64,000 nucleotides of DNA, from the NCBI RefSeq assembly GCF_013177695.1, contig NZ_WOEY01000134.1:1-64000 (forward strand), given 5' to 3'. Within the stretch, counting starts at the first letter, position 1. Each line of letters starts with the position of its first letter. A program made the translations under genes and the position numbers. The DNA comes from Paraburkholderia solitsugae. Lineage in GTDB: Bacteria; Pseudomonadota; Gammaproteobacteria; Burkholderiales; Burkholderiaceae. The notes below the pieces were generated by a model. That model ran no database searches and had not been told where the DNA came from. It saw nothing but the letters and a program-made list of their open reading frames with translations. Positions 28,854-37,836 of the stretch are shown piece after piece.

Positions 28854-29783
28854 ATGGACAATCGGCGAATGGCAGATCTACGGGATGTCAATCTGAACCG
28901 CCTTGCGATTTTTGTTGCGGTGGTGGAAGCGGGCTCTTTTACCGCGGCCGCAGCGCGCCTCGGACTCACGAAAACCATGGTCAGCACGCACATACAGCGG
29001 CTCGAGCGCGAGATCGGCGCGGGCCTGCTGGTCCGAACCACGAGGCGGCTCAGCGTGACCGAAAGCGGGCGTGCCTTCTACGAGGCAAGCTGCAAGATCT
29101 TGCTGGCAGCCGAGGACGCGCTATCGGTCGTGTCGGGGGAATCGGCGCCGTTGCGAGGCACGCTGCGCGTGAGTTCACCGATCGACTATGGGACGTTGGT
29201 CGTGACGCCCGCGCTGGTCGAGATGCGCCGCATGTATCCGGAACTCGACATCGAACTGGTCTGCAACGACCACTATGTGGATCTGATCGCGGAGGGTATC
29301 GACGTGGCGATCCGTCTGGGGCAACTTGCCGACTCGGGCTACCGGGCGGTGAAGCTCGGTGGGTTCGTCAAATGGATCGTCGCGAGCCCGGAATTCATTG
29401 GTGCGTGGGGTAAGCCGAAAACGCCGGCTGCGCTCGCGGCCATGCCTCATGTCGCATTGTCTGTGTTGCCGCATCCGCTGACGCTCGATCTGCAGCGTGC
29501 GAAAGGCGCAAGACAAAGTGTGCGGTGCGAGAATGTTCTGCTGGTGAATACGGCCGATGCCGCACGTGCGGCGACGCTCGCGGGCGGTGGATTCGGATTG
29601 CTGACTGATTTTTCGATTGCGGCAGACGTGGCGGCGGGGCGGCTGGTCCGCTTGTTGCCTGATTGGGCCGGCAAGCCCAAGGGCATCTACGCGGTGTTTC
29701 CCCCTACCCGTTATCCGACGTCTAAGGTACGTGCGTTGATTGACGTGATCAGGAGAAGGCTTGAACCGCAAGTGGGCGGCTAG
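28854..29783 (+). CDS. LysR-family transcriptional regulator
   Basis: 309 residues. N-terminal winged helix-turn-helix (about 13-70: RLAIFVAVVEAGSFTAAAARLGLTKT in the first helices), then a CrgA/DsdC-like effector domain beginning LRGTLRVSSPIDYG. A second in-frame ATG at 28869 (MADLRDVNLN) is a credible alternative start; neither has a strong ribosome site. It diverges from the GST gene with a 113-bp AT-rich gap, the usual layout for a LysR regulator and its target. Inducer unknown. Confidence 0.87.
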   Translation: MDNRRMADLRDVNLNRLAIFVAVVEAGSFTAAAARLGLTKTMVSTHIQRLEREIGAGLLVRTTRRLSVTESGRAFYEASCKILLAAEDALSVVSGESAPLRGTLRVSSPIDYGTLVVTPALVEMRRMYPELDIELVCNDHYVDLIAEGIDVAIRLGQLADSGYRAVKLGGFVKWIVASPEFIGAWGKPKTPAALAAMPHVALSVLPHPLTLDLQRAKGARQSVRCENVLLVNTADAARAATLAGGGFGLLTDFSIAADVAAGRLVRLLPDWAGKPKGIYAVFPPTRYPTSKVRALIDVIRRRLEPQVGG

Positions 29784-29832
29784 CGCCGGACATGCGGACC
29801 TTCCTTGAAACGCTGTAGCAGTGTGGGGCGCT

Positions 29833-30591
29833 TCAACCGTTCTTCACGCGAGCGGCTACGCGCGGCCGATTTGCGGGCTTGTCGGGAGCTGATTCGGCCT
29901 GGTCCGAACGTTGCGCCGCCGCTTGCTTGCCAAAGACGAGCGCCTCGACCATCTGCCAATAGGCGTCAACCACAGCGGGATCGGATGCGGAAACATTGCT
30001 GGTCGCCAGCATTTCCGGGCCGAATCCAGATAGGGTCGATGTCAGGCTGATCATGAGATAGTGCAAGAGGATCGGCTCGACCTGGGGTAAAGCGTGTTCA
30101 TTCTGTGCCGCGCGAATCTGCGGAATTAACCAGCTGATCAATGGCTTGAGCACCGTGTCGGCAAGCCACTGCAATCGAGGGCTGTACACAAGGAACTCTT
30201 GAAGCATGAAACGATGGAACTGGGGAAAATCAACCGTGAACCGAAACAAAGCGCGATACACCAGTCTTACCCGGTCCGCCGCCTCGGCAGGGGGCGTATC
30301 GGTCAGATAGGCCTCCCACTCATGGCGGATGCGTTCGAATACATACTCCGCGACCGCCTGCCAGAGAACGTCCTTGGATCGGTAATGGTAGGTGATCAGC
30401 GGATGTTGCAACCCAATGCGATCCGCGATGCTCCGAATACTCGCAGCCTCAAAGCCCTTCGATGCGAATTCGGCAAGTGCCGCGTTCAGAATCGCGGAGC
30501 GGGTTTCCTGCGACCGCTGCTGCTCTGCGCGTTTGAGTTCGGTTGGTCTGCTTTTGCTGCTAGCGTTCTTGGGACCTGTGCTATCCACCAT
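29833..30591 (-). CDS. TetR-family regulator (paralogue of the one at 41,554)
   Basis: 252 residues. Helix-turn-helix at about 25-75 (RSAILNAALAEFASKGFEAASI, then QHPLITYHYRSKDVLW). The whole protein resembles the second TetR at 41554-42237: ASIRSIADRIG, QHPLITYH, WQAVAEYVFERVR/IR, RLQWLADTxLKPLISWLxPQIRAAQ and SLTSTLSxFGPE are shared. The two differ mostly in the C-terminal tail; this one is longer and basic at the end. It is divergent from the crotonase at 31001, with a promoter carrying a putative TTTAC-type operator in between. Probably controls entry genes of the aromatic region. Confidence 0.87.
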   Translation of the reverse strand: MVDSTGPKNASSKSRPTELKRAEQQRSQETRSAILNAALAEFASKGFEAASIRSIADRIGLQHPLITYHYRSKDVLWQAVAEYVFERIRHEWEAYLTDTPPAEAADRVRLVYRALFRFTVDFPQFHRFMLQEFLVYSPRLQWLADTVLKPLISWLIPQIRAAQNEHALPQVEPILLHYLMISLTSTLSGFGPEMLATSNVSASDPAVVDAYWQMVEALVFGKQAAAQRSDQAESAPDKPANRPRVAARVKNG

Positions 30592-31000
30592 TTGATTTCT
30601 CGATTGGGAATTTCGTTACTTCTGCGTTCCAGTGCCTTTCGCCTCTGACAGGCCAACACTCTCTAGGCGTAGCAGGCTACGCGTCCGTCAGCGAGGGCGG
30701 GCTTCACAAAGGTATCACACACGCGCCCGTCGAATCTTGACCGTCGCTGAACCTGCTGTGCACCGTTGATTTGGCCGGCACAGTAACACATTGCAATGAG
30801 TGATCCAATTCATCGGACAAAAGTTGCGCCGCCCGTGCGGCGTGCTCTGCCGACCCGCCGCTTCCATGGTGTCTAATTTTCTTTTAAATTAACACATCGT
30901 AAAGTATAATGGGGCGGTAACTTTGGCGGGTCCAGCTGTTCCACCCGGCCGAGGACAGAACTGAATCCGACTACAGATTTGATTCACGGGCCAAGGACAC
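30592..31000. promoter_or_regulatory. Divergent promoter region with an operator half-site overlapping a -10 box
   Basis: No gene in these 409 bases. At 30897-30907 the sequence TCGTAAAGTAT is the exact reverse complement of ATACTTTACGA at 34965-34975. It runs into a consensus -10 hexamer TATAAT at 30905-30910, about 90 bp ahead of the crotonase start at 31001. The surroundings (30870-30910) are AT-rich. A repressor on this site would block that promoter; the adjacent TetR is the obvious candidate. Confidence 0.6.
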
Positions 31001-31789
31001 ATGGAAAGCAAAATCACGCTGACATCAAGTGACGACATCGCTTTCGTTACGATGGTGAACGAAGCACGCGCGAACTCGATCGACAAGGCGTTCTGCGATG
31101 AGTTGCTGGCCGTCCTCCACGAAATTGAGGGGTCGTCGAAGTATCGTGCGGTGATCCTTCAAGCCAGAGGCCGAATATTCTCGGCCGGCGGAGATCTTCG
31201 TCAGATTTTTGACGGACTGCAGCGTTCCGACTCCTTCCTCGAATCCCTGATTAGCGCACTGAACGCCACGATTATGGCGATCCGGCGCTTGCCGATACCT
31301 GTGATCGCTAGCGTTCAGGGGGCGGCAGCGGGTGCGGGCTTTTCGCTGGCCATGGCGTGCGACCTGGTGGTGGCGTCGAGCGCTGCCCGCCTTGTCGTCG
31401 GCTACGCCAAGCTGGGGACATCTAGCGACGGTGGCCTGTCTTTTCATCTGGCGCGCCGATTGGGGGCGGCGAGGGCATTGGAGATCATGTTGACGCGGGA
31501 CTCGTTGAGTGCAGACGAGGCCAGGCTGCTGGGGCTCGTCCAGAGTATTGCGGAACCCGCTTCCCTGCAGGAAGCCAGTCTGGCGCTCGCGCGGAAAGTC
31601 ATGGATATACCCGCGGCGGCGATTAGAGAAACGAAATCGCTGGTCGGAATGGCGGCCGAAGATAACCTTGAGCGCCATCTTGAAGAGGAAAAGCGCGCAT
31701 TCCTGCGATGCGCGGCGACGGAAGCGTTTTCCCAACGCGTCGCGCAATTCATCGCCAACTCCGAGTCGCCCAGAAGCGCGTCGACCTGA
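31001..31789 (+). CDS. Enoyl-CoA hydratase/isomerase family protein (PaaG-like active site)
   Basis: 262-residue crotonase. The oxyanion-hole segments are present (GRIFSAGGDLRQIF and SVQGAAAGAGFSLAMA). In the active-site loop the sequence is GYAKLGTSSDGGLSF: the first hydratase Glu is replaced by Tyr, while an Asp sits before the GG pair as in PaaG-type isomerases; the later Glu is kept in ALEIMLT. This favours an isomerase or lyase reaction over simple hydration. First gene of the rightward block, 95 bp downstream of a -10 box with an operator. Substrate not known; an aromatic acyl-CoA is plausible. Confidence 0.83.
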   Translation: MESKITLTSSDDIAFVTMVNEARANSIDKAFCDELLAVLHEIEGSSKYRAVILQARGRIFSAGGDLRQIFDGLQRSDSFLESLISALNATIMAIRRLPIPVIASVQGAAAGAGFSLAMACDLVVASSAARLVVGYAKLGTSSDGGLSFHLARRLGAARALEIMLTRDSLSADEARLLGLVQSIAEPASLQEASLALARKVMDIPAAAIRETKSLVGMAAEDNLERHLEEEKRAFLRCAATEAFSQRVAQFIANSESPRSAST

Positions 31790-32273
31790 TGACGACAACG
31801 CGTCTCAAGAACGGTCTGCAGAAGTCCTGAATTGATGACGCTTTGATCTGATGCCGGCTCACCGGGTTGAGCGGTGGCATGACGCCCAAGTCGGTGCGAA
31901 CACACGATCCATTGTGTAAGCCGACGCGGCATAACAGCGAATCAAAAGGCGTCGCGTGCACCGCAAGTGCGAGGTCAGTTGCACTTCATCACTGCACTAC
32001 ATCCCCATCCCCTTTGCCAGTTGGCGTCCTCGTAACGTCACTACCACACGCCGTCACCATCGATTTCCGATCTGACGCGCTGCCAGATTCAATCCATCCC
32101 CGGCTTCCCGGTGGCGTCGGACATTCGTTATCTTCATTCGTCGGGTGAAACATACCTGGGGATACTCCTATCCAAACTATACTGTACGACTGGAAAATTT
32201 AGATCTATCCTTCATTTCAGCACCTCTAACGTGCCAGTTAGCAGTACGTTCAAAACGACAAAGGAGACTGGAG
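31790..32273. other. Intergenic region upstream of the first porin
   Basis: No gene recognised in these 484 bases; short open frames have no family features. AT-richer DNA from about 32,150 includes a TATACT hexamer (32178-32183) that could serve the porin as a -10 element, giving a leader of about 90 bases. A good AAGGAG ribosome site lies at its end. Nothing else is evident. Confidence 0.4.
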
Positions 32274-33374
32274 ATGAAGAGATTGTCATGGGCCGCGGCG
32301 CTTCTTTGTGTCGCTCCTGCGGTGGCGTACGCCCAAAGTTCCGTCACGCTGTACGGTCTGCTGGATGAAGGCTTGACCTACACAAGTAATCAAGGCGGAC
32401 ATTCAGCCTGGTTGCTTCAGAGCGGAGGTGGATCACTGTCCAGATGGGGACTGCGCGGCGCTGAAGACCTGGGTGGAGGTTACAAAGCGGTCTTTACGTT
32501 GGAAAACGGCTTTGATGTGTCCAGCGGAAACCTGTCGAACAATGGGCGTCTGTTTGGCCGACAGGCGTACGTTGGCATTTCAAGCCCGTATGGGACGCTC
32601 ACGGCTGGGCGTCAATACGAGGAAGTAGCCGAAATGCTTTCCCCGATCGCTGCTGGTTTGAACTGGGCGGTCTACTTCGCTCATGCCGGTGACGTTGACA
32701 ACGTTGGAGGAAGTATACGCATCAACAACTCTGTCAAATATGCCAGTCCGAAAATTGGAGGGTTCGCATTTGGTGCGCTCTATAGCTTTGGTGGGCAGCC
32801 CGGACAATTCTCCACGGATAGCGTGACGTCGGTGGGACTGAGTTACACGGGAATAAGCCTCCCACTGTATGTTGCGGCTGCCTATACGATCATCAAGAAT
32901 CCGTATGCTGCCGCTTTCGATAGCATCGCGCCGCACAACATCATCTACGCCCCTTACGTGCAGAGCGCGCAAAGCGAATCCATCGCAGGGGTAGGTGCAT
33001 CGTACAAGATCGGCAGCGCTTCAGTTGCCTTCATGTACACGTCGACGCAATTCAAGAAAGGCTTTCTTGGTAGTGATGTGCGGTTTGACAACTACGAGGC
33101 CAACGTCGGTTACTTCATTACGCCTTTCCTGTTCGCCGGCGCGGCGTACATTTACACGCACGGCAAAGTCGATGCGACCTCCTCGAACCCAATCTATCGG
33201 GCAATCGACCTCTACACCAACTACTTCCTGTCGAAGCGGACAGACGTTTACTTTGCGGCCGAACTGCTGAAAGCGGGGGGCTCCGCGACTCAGGCACAGA
33301 TCACGTTGATTCCTTCACCATCGGGCGGACAAACCCAAGGTCTGTTGCGAGTCGGCATTCGCCACCGTTTTTAA
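32274..33374 (+). CDS. OmpC-type porin
   Basis: 366-residue outer-membrane porin. Signal peptide about 1-20 ending at AYA, then mature QSSVTLYGLLDEG, the standard start of beta-proteobacterial trimeric porins. Alternating strands with DLGGGYKAVFTLENGFD, RLFGRQAYVGISSPYGTLTAGRQ, and a C-terminal GIRHRF ending in Phe for BAM recognition. Start 32274 has the AAGGAG site; the longer open frame from 32145 is rejected. One of three porins in the accessory region, here between a crotonase and an MFS carrier, suggesting uptake of the catabolic substrate. Confidence 0.93.
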   Translation: MKRLSWAAALLCVAPAVAYAQSSVTLYGLLDEGLTYTSNQGGHSAWLLQSGGGSLSRWGLRGAEDLGGGYKAVFTLENGFDVSSGNLSNNGRLFGRQAYVGISSPYGTLTAGRQYEEVAEMLSPIAAGLNWAVYFAHAGDVDNVGGSIRINNSVKYASPKIGGFAFGALYSFGGQPGQFSTDSVTSVGLSYTGISLPLYVAAAYTIIKNPYAAAFDSIAPHNIIYAPYVQSAQSESIAGVGASYKIGSASVAFMYTSTQFKKGFLGSDVRFDNYEANVGYFITPFLFAGAAYIYTHGKVDATSSNPIYRAIDLYTNYFLSKRTDVYFAAELLKAGGSATQAQITLIPSPSGGQTQGLLRVGIRHRF

Positions 33375-33459
33375 CGAACATCTGATGTCGATGCTGTCGA
33401 GGGACAGGTGAGGTCAGGCTGACACTTGACCCCGGCGGACGATCACCAAGGAAAAGGTC

Positions 33460-34863
33460 ATGGAAAGCGTAGGCAATGTCCAGTGGGATGTGCGCAAGAT
33501 TTTCAACGATATGCCCATCGGGCGAAGGCAGTGGCTGGTGTTCGCCATCTGCTTCGCAGCGACCGCAATCGAGGGTTTCGACACGATTGTGATCAGCTTC
33601 ATCGCGCCTGCGATCAGCCAGCACTGGCAACTCTCGAGCGCCGCTCTTTCACCACTGGTGGCCTTTGGATTAACCGGACTGCTGGTTGGTTCGATCGTTG
33701 GAGGAACGCTGGCCGACCGTGTCGGCCGCCGAACGGTGAGCATCGTGGCAATCGCCTGGTTTGGAATCGCGGGTGTGATGTCGAGCGAAGCCCAGTCGAT
33801 ATTTCAGCTAGTTGGCTGGCGTTTCATAACCGGCCTTGGTATCGGTGCAGCGATGCCCGCCACGTCAGCGATCGTCGCGGAATATAGCCCCGATCGTTCA
33901 CGCTCAGCGATGCTCGCATCGACTTATTGTGGATTTCTTTTCGGTGCGGCGGCCGCTGGGGTCGTGACGTCCTCGGCTATCGGGACATTGGGTTGGCGAG
34001 GCATGCTCGTACTGAGTGGTCTGTTGCCGCTTGGGGTCGTTGCCTTATTCGCGTGGCAGGTACCCGAGTCGCCGCTCTACGTCGTGGCCAGTCGACGATC
34101 CAATGAAGAGGCGCAACGAATCCTTGGCAAAGTGTTTCCGTCTTTAGACTGCTCCGGCGTGCATTTATTCAGCGCGGAGACGCGCAAATCGATCAACGGA
34201 AGTCGGGCGCTGTTGGGTGGCGAATACCGGCTTGGCACCCTGTTGACGTGGTTTACCGAGTTCGCGGGTTATCTGGCGTTCTTCCTGATTGGCAGCTGGT
34301 TGCCGACGCACCTGAAACAGATGGGACTATCGATGCACGACGCCTCGCAAGTATCGTCAATGTTCCAGTTCGGTGCGCTTGGCGGCGCGGTTCTTTTCGC
34401 GATCCTTGTCCGTCGCTATAACGTGGCGTCAGTCGTTTCCGTGGCATTCGGCGCAGGCTCGCTGCTTGTCATCGCTTTGGGCATGTCAGAAGCCACTCGG
34501 TGGCACGCGGGCGTGGTCTTCTTGTCCGGCATGGCCGTCGGAGGCCCGCTGATCTGTATCAACACCATTCCGGGCATCTTCTATCCCACTGCGCTTCGTG
34601 CGTCCGGTGGTGGCTGGAACGTTGCGGTCGGACGGCTGGGGTCCATTGTCGGTTCGTCGTTGATTGGTCTGATCGTCATATCGGGTTTCCCCTATCTGCT
34701 CACATGCGCGTTGTTGTCGATACCGCTCCTGATGGCTTGTGTATGCATGACCGTCATGGCCCGGGTGCTCGCGGCACAACGACGGATACCGGACGATCAC
34801 GAGGTGGGCATCAGTACGGCATCGGCGGGTGATCCACCGTTGCAGAGCAGCATCCCGCAGTGA
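33460..34863 (+). CDS. MFS transporter, aromatic acid:H+ symporter (AAHS) type
   Basis: 467 residues, twelve membrane helices. The N-terminal helix contains AIEGFDTIVISFIAPAI, the AAHS pattern with conserved Asp near residue 41, followed by the loop GGTLADRVGRRTV. The later half has an FLIGSWLPTHLKQMG segment common in 4-hydroxybenzoate and protocatechuate carriers. An AGGAAAAGG site precedes the ATG. It lies between a porin and a hydrolase gene, consistent with aromatic acid uptake across the inner membrane. A homologue with the same role is at 50628. Confidence 0.9.
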   Translation: MESVGNVQWDVRKIFNDMPIGRRQWLVFAICFAATAIEGFDTIVISFIAPAISQHWQLSSAALSPLVAFGLTGLLVGSIVGGTLADRVGRRTVSIVAIAWFGIAGVMSSEAQSIFQLVGWRFITGLGIGAAMPATSAIVAEYSPDRSRSAMLASTYCGFLFGAAAAGVVTSSAIGTLGWRGMLVLSGLLPLGVVALFAWQVPESPLYVVASRRSNEEAQRILGKVFPSLDCSGVHLFSAETRKSINGSRALLGGEYRLGTLLTWFTEFAGYLAFFLIGSWLPTHLKQMGLSMHDASQVSSMFQFGALGGAVLFAILVRRYNVASVVSVAFGAGSLLVIALGMSEATRWHAGVVFLSGMAVGGPLICINTIPGIFYPTALRASGGGWNVAVGRLGSIVGSSLIGLIVISGFPYLLTCALLSIPLLMACVCMTVMARVLAAQRRIPDDHEVGISTASAGDPPLQSSIPQ

Positions 34864-34960
34864 CGGTATGGCGCTAGCACCCGGGGTCCTGGGCACGTAG
34901 CAGTTCCAGAGTCGCAACGCATTGGGGATTCAAATTTTCATCTTCGGCGTGCCGTTCGCC

Positions 34961-34989
34961 TTGCATACTTTACGACCGTGAAGTATAGT
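34961..34989 (+). promoter_or_regulatory. Promoter overlapped by a 22-bp palindromic operator
   Basis: A -35 hexamer TTGCAT (34961-34966) and a -10 hexamer TATAGT (34984-34989) are spaced by 17 bp. The palindrome ATACTTTAC-GACC-GTGAAGTAT (34965-34986) overlaps both. The 11-mer ATACTTTACGA recurs inverted at 30897-30907. This is the layout of a repressible promoter, about 130 bp ahead of the hydrolase gene at 35118. A TetR protein of this region is the likely ligand. Confidence 0.75.
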
Positions 34990-35117
34990 GAATTACGGAA
35001 CCTGCTGGATCGTGCGGCTTCGAAGCGCGAACGCGAAGCGCATGTCAGCGGGTCAGGACATTTTCAGCCTTGAAAGGGCTGTCTGTTGACGCCAATCAGG
35101 CCAACGAAGGAGGAGAC

Positions 35118-36857
35118 ATGATTGAAGAACGCGACATCGTCGTAACGATGCGAGACGGAACCCGTCTTGCAGTAGACGTCTATCGACCGGATGCGGATGG
35201 CAAGTATCCCGTGCTGTACGCTTCAGCGCTGCACAACAAGGATCTTCAGGGTCCGGATATTGCGGATGTCTTGCCCCCACAGCCCGCGCAGGCGCCGCTC
35301 TGGTTCGGGCCGATCGAAGCCGGGGACACTCGCCGCTTCATCGCCAATGGTTATGTGCACGTTATTGCACAACCGCGCGGCTCGGCCAAGTCGGAAGGCC
35401 ACTATGGCGAAGAGAATACCGACCATTACGACATGATCGAATGGATCACGCAGCAGCCGTGGTCCGACGGCAAGGTCGGCATGGTGGGGATCTCGGGTTT
35501 TGCGGGTGAACAATGGCGTGCGGCGGCGCAGGGACACCCCGCGCTCAAGGCAATTTTTCCGTACGACGCTTGTAGCGCATACGGAGGGATGTTCGGGTTT
35601 CGGGACTTCAATCCCGGTGGCGTCATTCACACTTTCCCGTACCTGCTCGACGTTTTCAGTACGGTGCATGAGCCGCGCGGTGTGCCGGGTACGTTACCTG
35701 ATGCGCAAGAGGAACTCTGGCGCGCAGCCATGCGCAATCCCGACTACAAGATGTACATCAACCTGTACAACATCCTGACGCAGAAGGGGCAGCGCACGGG
35801 GGTGATGTACCACATCATGACGAACCCTTGGGAGCCGGAAGGGACCGTCGAACGAGCCGAGGAAATTTTCAAGTCGATCAAGGTGCCGTTCTATACGGGT
35901 TCCGGTGCCTACGCTTACACGTACAAATTGCACTGGCTTGGCGCCCAGCATTACTTCAGCAATGTCAAACAGCCGCGCAAGCTGATCTTTACGGGCCCTG
36001 CGCATCTGGAGCGGCCATTCCATCAGTACCACGACGAAGTTATTCGCTGGTACGACTACTGGCTGAAGGGTATCGACACCGGCATCATGGATGAACCCCC
36101 GGTCCGTTACTGGGTCATGGGCGCCAACGAATGGCGCACGGGTAGTGACTGGCCTTTGCCTGAGACCCAATGGGCGAAGTACTACCTTGCAGGCTGGGAA
36201 CAGCTTTCCACAGATGCCCCTCGACCTTCGGCCGAAGTTGGCAACGCACATCGGGAGCCCGATGTCTTCACGCAAATGCCGCTCAAGAAGACATCCAAGG
36301 TTGAGCGCCTGCGCTACATGACCGAGCCGCTTGCGCAAGACGTGTTGGTGGCGGGTCCCATTTCGCTGATGCTCTACGCCGAGATTGATCAGACAGACAC
36401 GAACTGGATTGTCGTACTCAAGGACGTGGGTCCCGACGTATCGGTCGTTACCGCACGCGTCGGCGAACGATCGGTTCCAGAGACGTTGCCGGAGCGTGAA
36501 CTTACCCGCGGCTGGCTGAAAGCGTCGTACCGCGCAACGGATCCCGACCGATCCACGCCTGCGGAACCGTTTCACAAACTGACGAAAGAGTCGATCGCAC
36601 CGGTCACGCCTGGCGAGATCGTCAAGTATGAAATCCAGGTGCTCGCAACGGCAAACCAGTTCAAGGCCGGCCATCGGATCTGTATCGAGATTTGCAGTAT
36701 GGACGCACCGACGGGAACGGGCGCGATGACCGACGTCGAATACATTCCGTATCACGTAACCAGTAGCAATACGGTCACTCACAAGATTTACCGGGACGCT
36801 GATCGCCCCTCACATCTGCTTCTTCCATTGATTCCGATTAATGGACAGAACGCCTGA
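35118..36857 (+). CDS. CocE/NonD-family hydrolase (X-Pro dipeptidyl-peptidase-like acyl esterase)
   Basis: 579 residues from the ATG at 35118, preceded by AAGGAGGAG; the frame from 35070 adds a leader without family sequence. Residues about 1-290 are an alpha/beta-hydrolase domain (RDGTRLAVDVYRP at the start) with the nucleophile Ser126 in GISGFAG, a variant of the usual G-x-S-Y-x-G. The C-terminal region (about 320-579) is the jelly-roll XPDC domain. Family members hydrolyse esters and amides (cocaine esterase, glutaryl-7-ACA acylase). No signal peptide, so cytoplasmic. Its place before crotonase and CoA-ligase genes suggests opening of an ester or lactone substrate. Confidence 0.85.
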   Translation: MIEERDIVVTMRDGTRLAVDVYRPDADGKYPVLYASALHNKDLQGPDIADVLPPQPAQAPLWFGPIEAGDTRRFIANGYVHVIAQPRGSAKSEGHYGEENTDHYDMIEWITQQPWSDGKVGMVGISGFAGEQWRAAAQGHPALKAIFPYDACSAYGGMFGFRDFNPGGVIHTFPYLLDVFSTVHEPRGVPGTLPDAQEELWRAAMRNPDYKMYINLYNILTQKGQRTGVMYHIMTNPWEPEGTVERAEEIFKSIKVPFYTGSGAYAYTYKLHWLGAQHYFSNVKQPRKLIFTGPAHLERPFHQYHDEVIRWYDYWLKGIDTGIMDEPPVRYWVMGANEWRTGSDWPLPETQWAKYYLAGWEQLSTDAPRPSAEVGNAHREPDVFTQMPLKKTSKVERLRYMTEPLAQDVLVAGPISLMLYAEIDQTDTNWIVVLKDVGPDVSVVTARVGERSVPETLPERELTRGWLKASYRATDPDRSTPAEPFHKLTKESIAPVTPGEIVKYEIQVLATANQFKAGHRICIEICSMDAPTGTGAMTDVEYIPYHVTSSNTVTHKIYRDADRPSHLLLPLIPINGQNA

Positions 36858-36921
36858 ATGGCGAAACATTTCTGAGCGTCACGGACGCCTGGTGAATTTA
36901 ATTGATTAGTGAGGTTAGGCG

Positions 36922-37710
36922 ATGAAAAGCATACGTTTTGAGCGCGACGGGAAGGTTGGGAATATCGTCCTCGCGAATCCCCCCTACAACCGGCTCGATG
37001 CGCATTTTGCAGAGTGTCTCCGGGAGGCGGTTCACGAAGCTAGCGAAAGCGACATCCGGGTACTGGTCGTCCGGGCGGAGGGGCCCAACTTCAGTCTCGG
37101 TGGAGAAGTTCGCGAATGGCCAGGAAAAGACCTGAACTGGTTCCGCACCTTCGTCGCGGAAATCAACACTTCGTATCGTGCAATCGAAGCGCTCCGCGTC
37201 CCGACGGTGGCGGTGGTGCAGGGTCTGGCTTTTGGCGGCGGCTTCGAACTCGCGTTGAACTGTGACTTCATTGTGGCGGCAACCGATGCAGTGTTCCGAT
37301 GCGTCGAGGTCACGACGGCGATGCTTCCCATTGCGGGAGCGCTGCAGCGGTTGGCCGAGCGAGTAGGGCGTAGCAACGCGTCCCGTTTCGCGATGCTGGG
37401 TGATCCGATTCCCGGCAGCGTGGCCCGAGACCTCGGGATTGTGACGCACGTGGCTGAACCCGATGCGCTCGAACGTGTTGCTGCCGAGCTGATTACGCGG
37501 CTCTCCGACGGTCCGACGCTTTCGTACGCAGCTACGCGCACCCTGCTGAAGGTGTGGTCAAGCGGTGGCATCGCCGGTGCGGATGCAACCATGCTGGATG
37601 TTTGCATGGACTTGTACAACACGGAGGACGCCAGGCGAGGTTTCGTCAACACAGCCGAGGCGTTCGACCGTGATCAGGAGCCCGGTGAGATGGTTTTTCA
37701 CGGGAAATAG
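36922..37710 (+). CDS. Enoyl-CoA hydratase/isomerase family protein
   Basis: 262-residue crotonase. Oxyanion-hole segments: GPNFSLGGEVREWPG and VQGLAFGGGFELALN. The loop CVEVTTAMLPIAGALQRL retains the Glu aligned with the first catalytic Glu of hydratases, but the second Glu position is Arg (SNASRFAMLGD). This differs from the crotonase at 31001, so the two are not simple duplicates. It follows the CocE-like hydrolase and precedes an acyl-CoA ligase. Likely acts on the CoA ester made by that ligase, possibly as hydratase/aldolase; this is inferred. Confidence 0.85.
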   Translation: MKSIRFERDGKVGNIVLANPPYNRLDAHFAECLREAVHEASESDIRVLVVRAEGPNFSLGGEVREWPGKDLNWFRTFVAEINTSYRAIEALRVPTVAVVQGLAFGGGFELALNCDFIVAATDAVFRCVEVTTAMLPIAGALQRLAERVGRSNASRFAMLGDPIPGSVARDLGIVTHVAEPDALERVAAELITRLSDGPTLSYAATRTLLKVWSSGGIAGADATMLDVCMDLYNTEDARRGFVNTAEAFDRDQEPGEMVFHGK

Positions 37711-37836
37711 CCCGACGCTCCCCGGTGTAGTCAGGCTCGACCTCACCAGCGACGTACGGCGGCATTGCAATCGCTGCATAACCTCGGTTCGACGGACCTT
37801 TCGGCAGAAACGCGCAGCACGATGGAGGATGGCTTC

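Noticed and set aside
35694..36782. 362-codon minus-strand open frame opposite the CocE-like hydrolase
   Set aside because: Shadow frame; the plus-strand gene has clear domains and a ribosome site.
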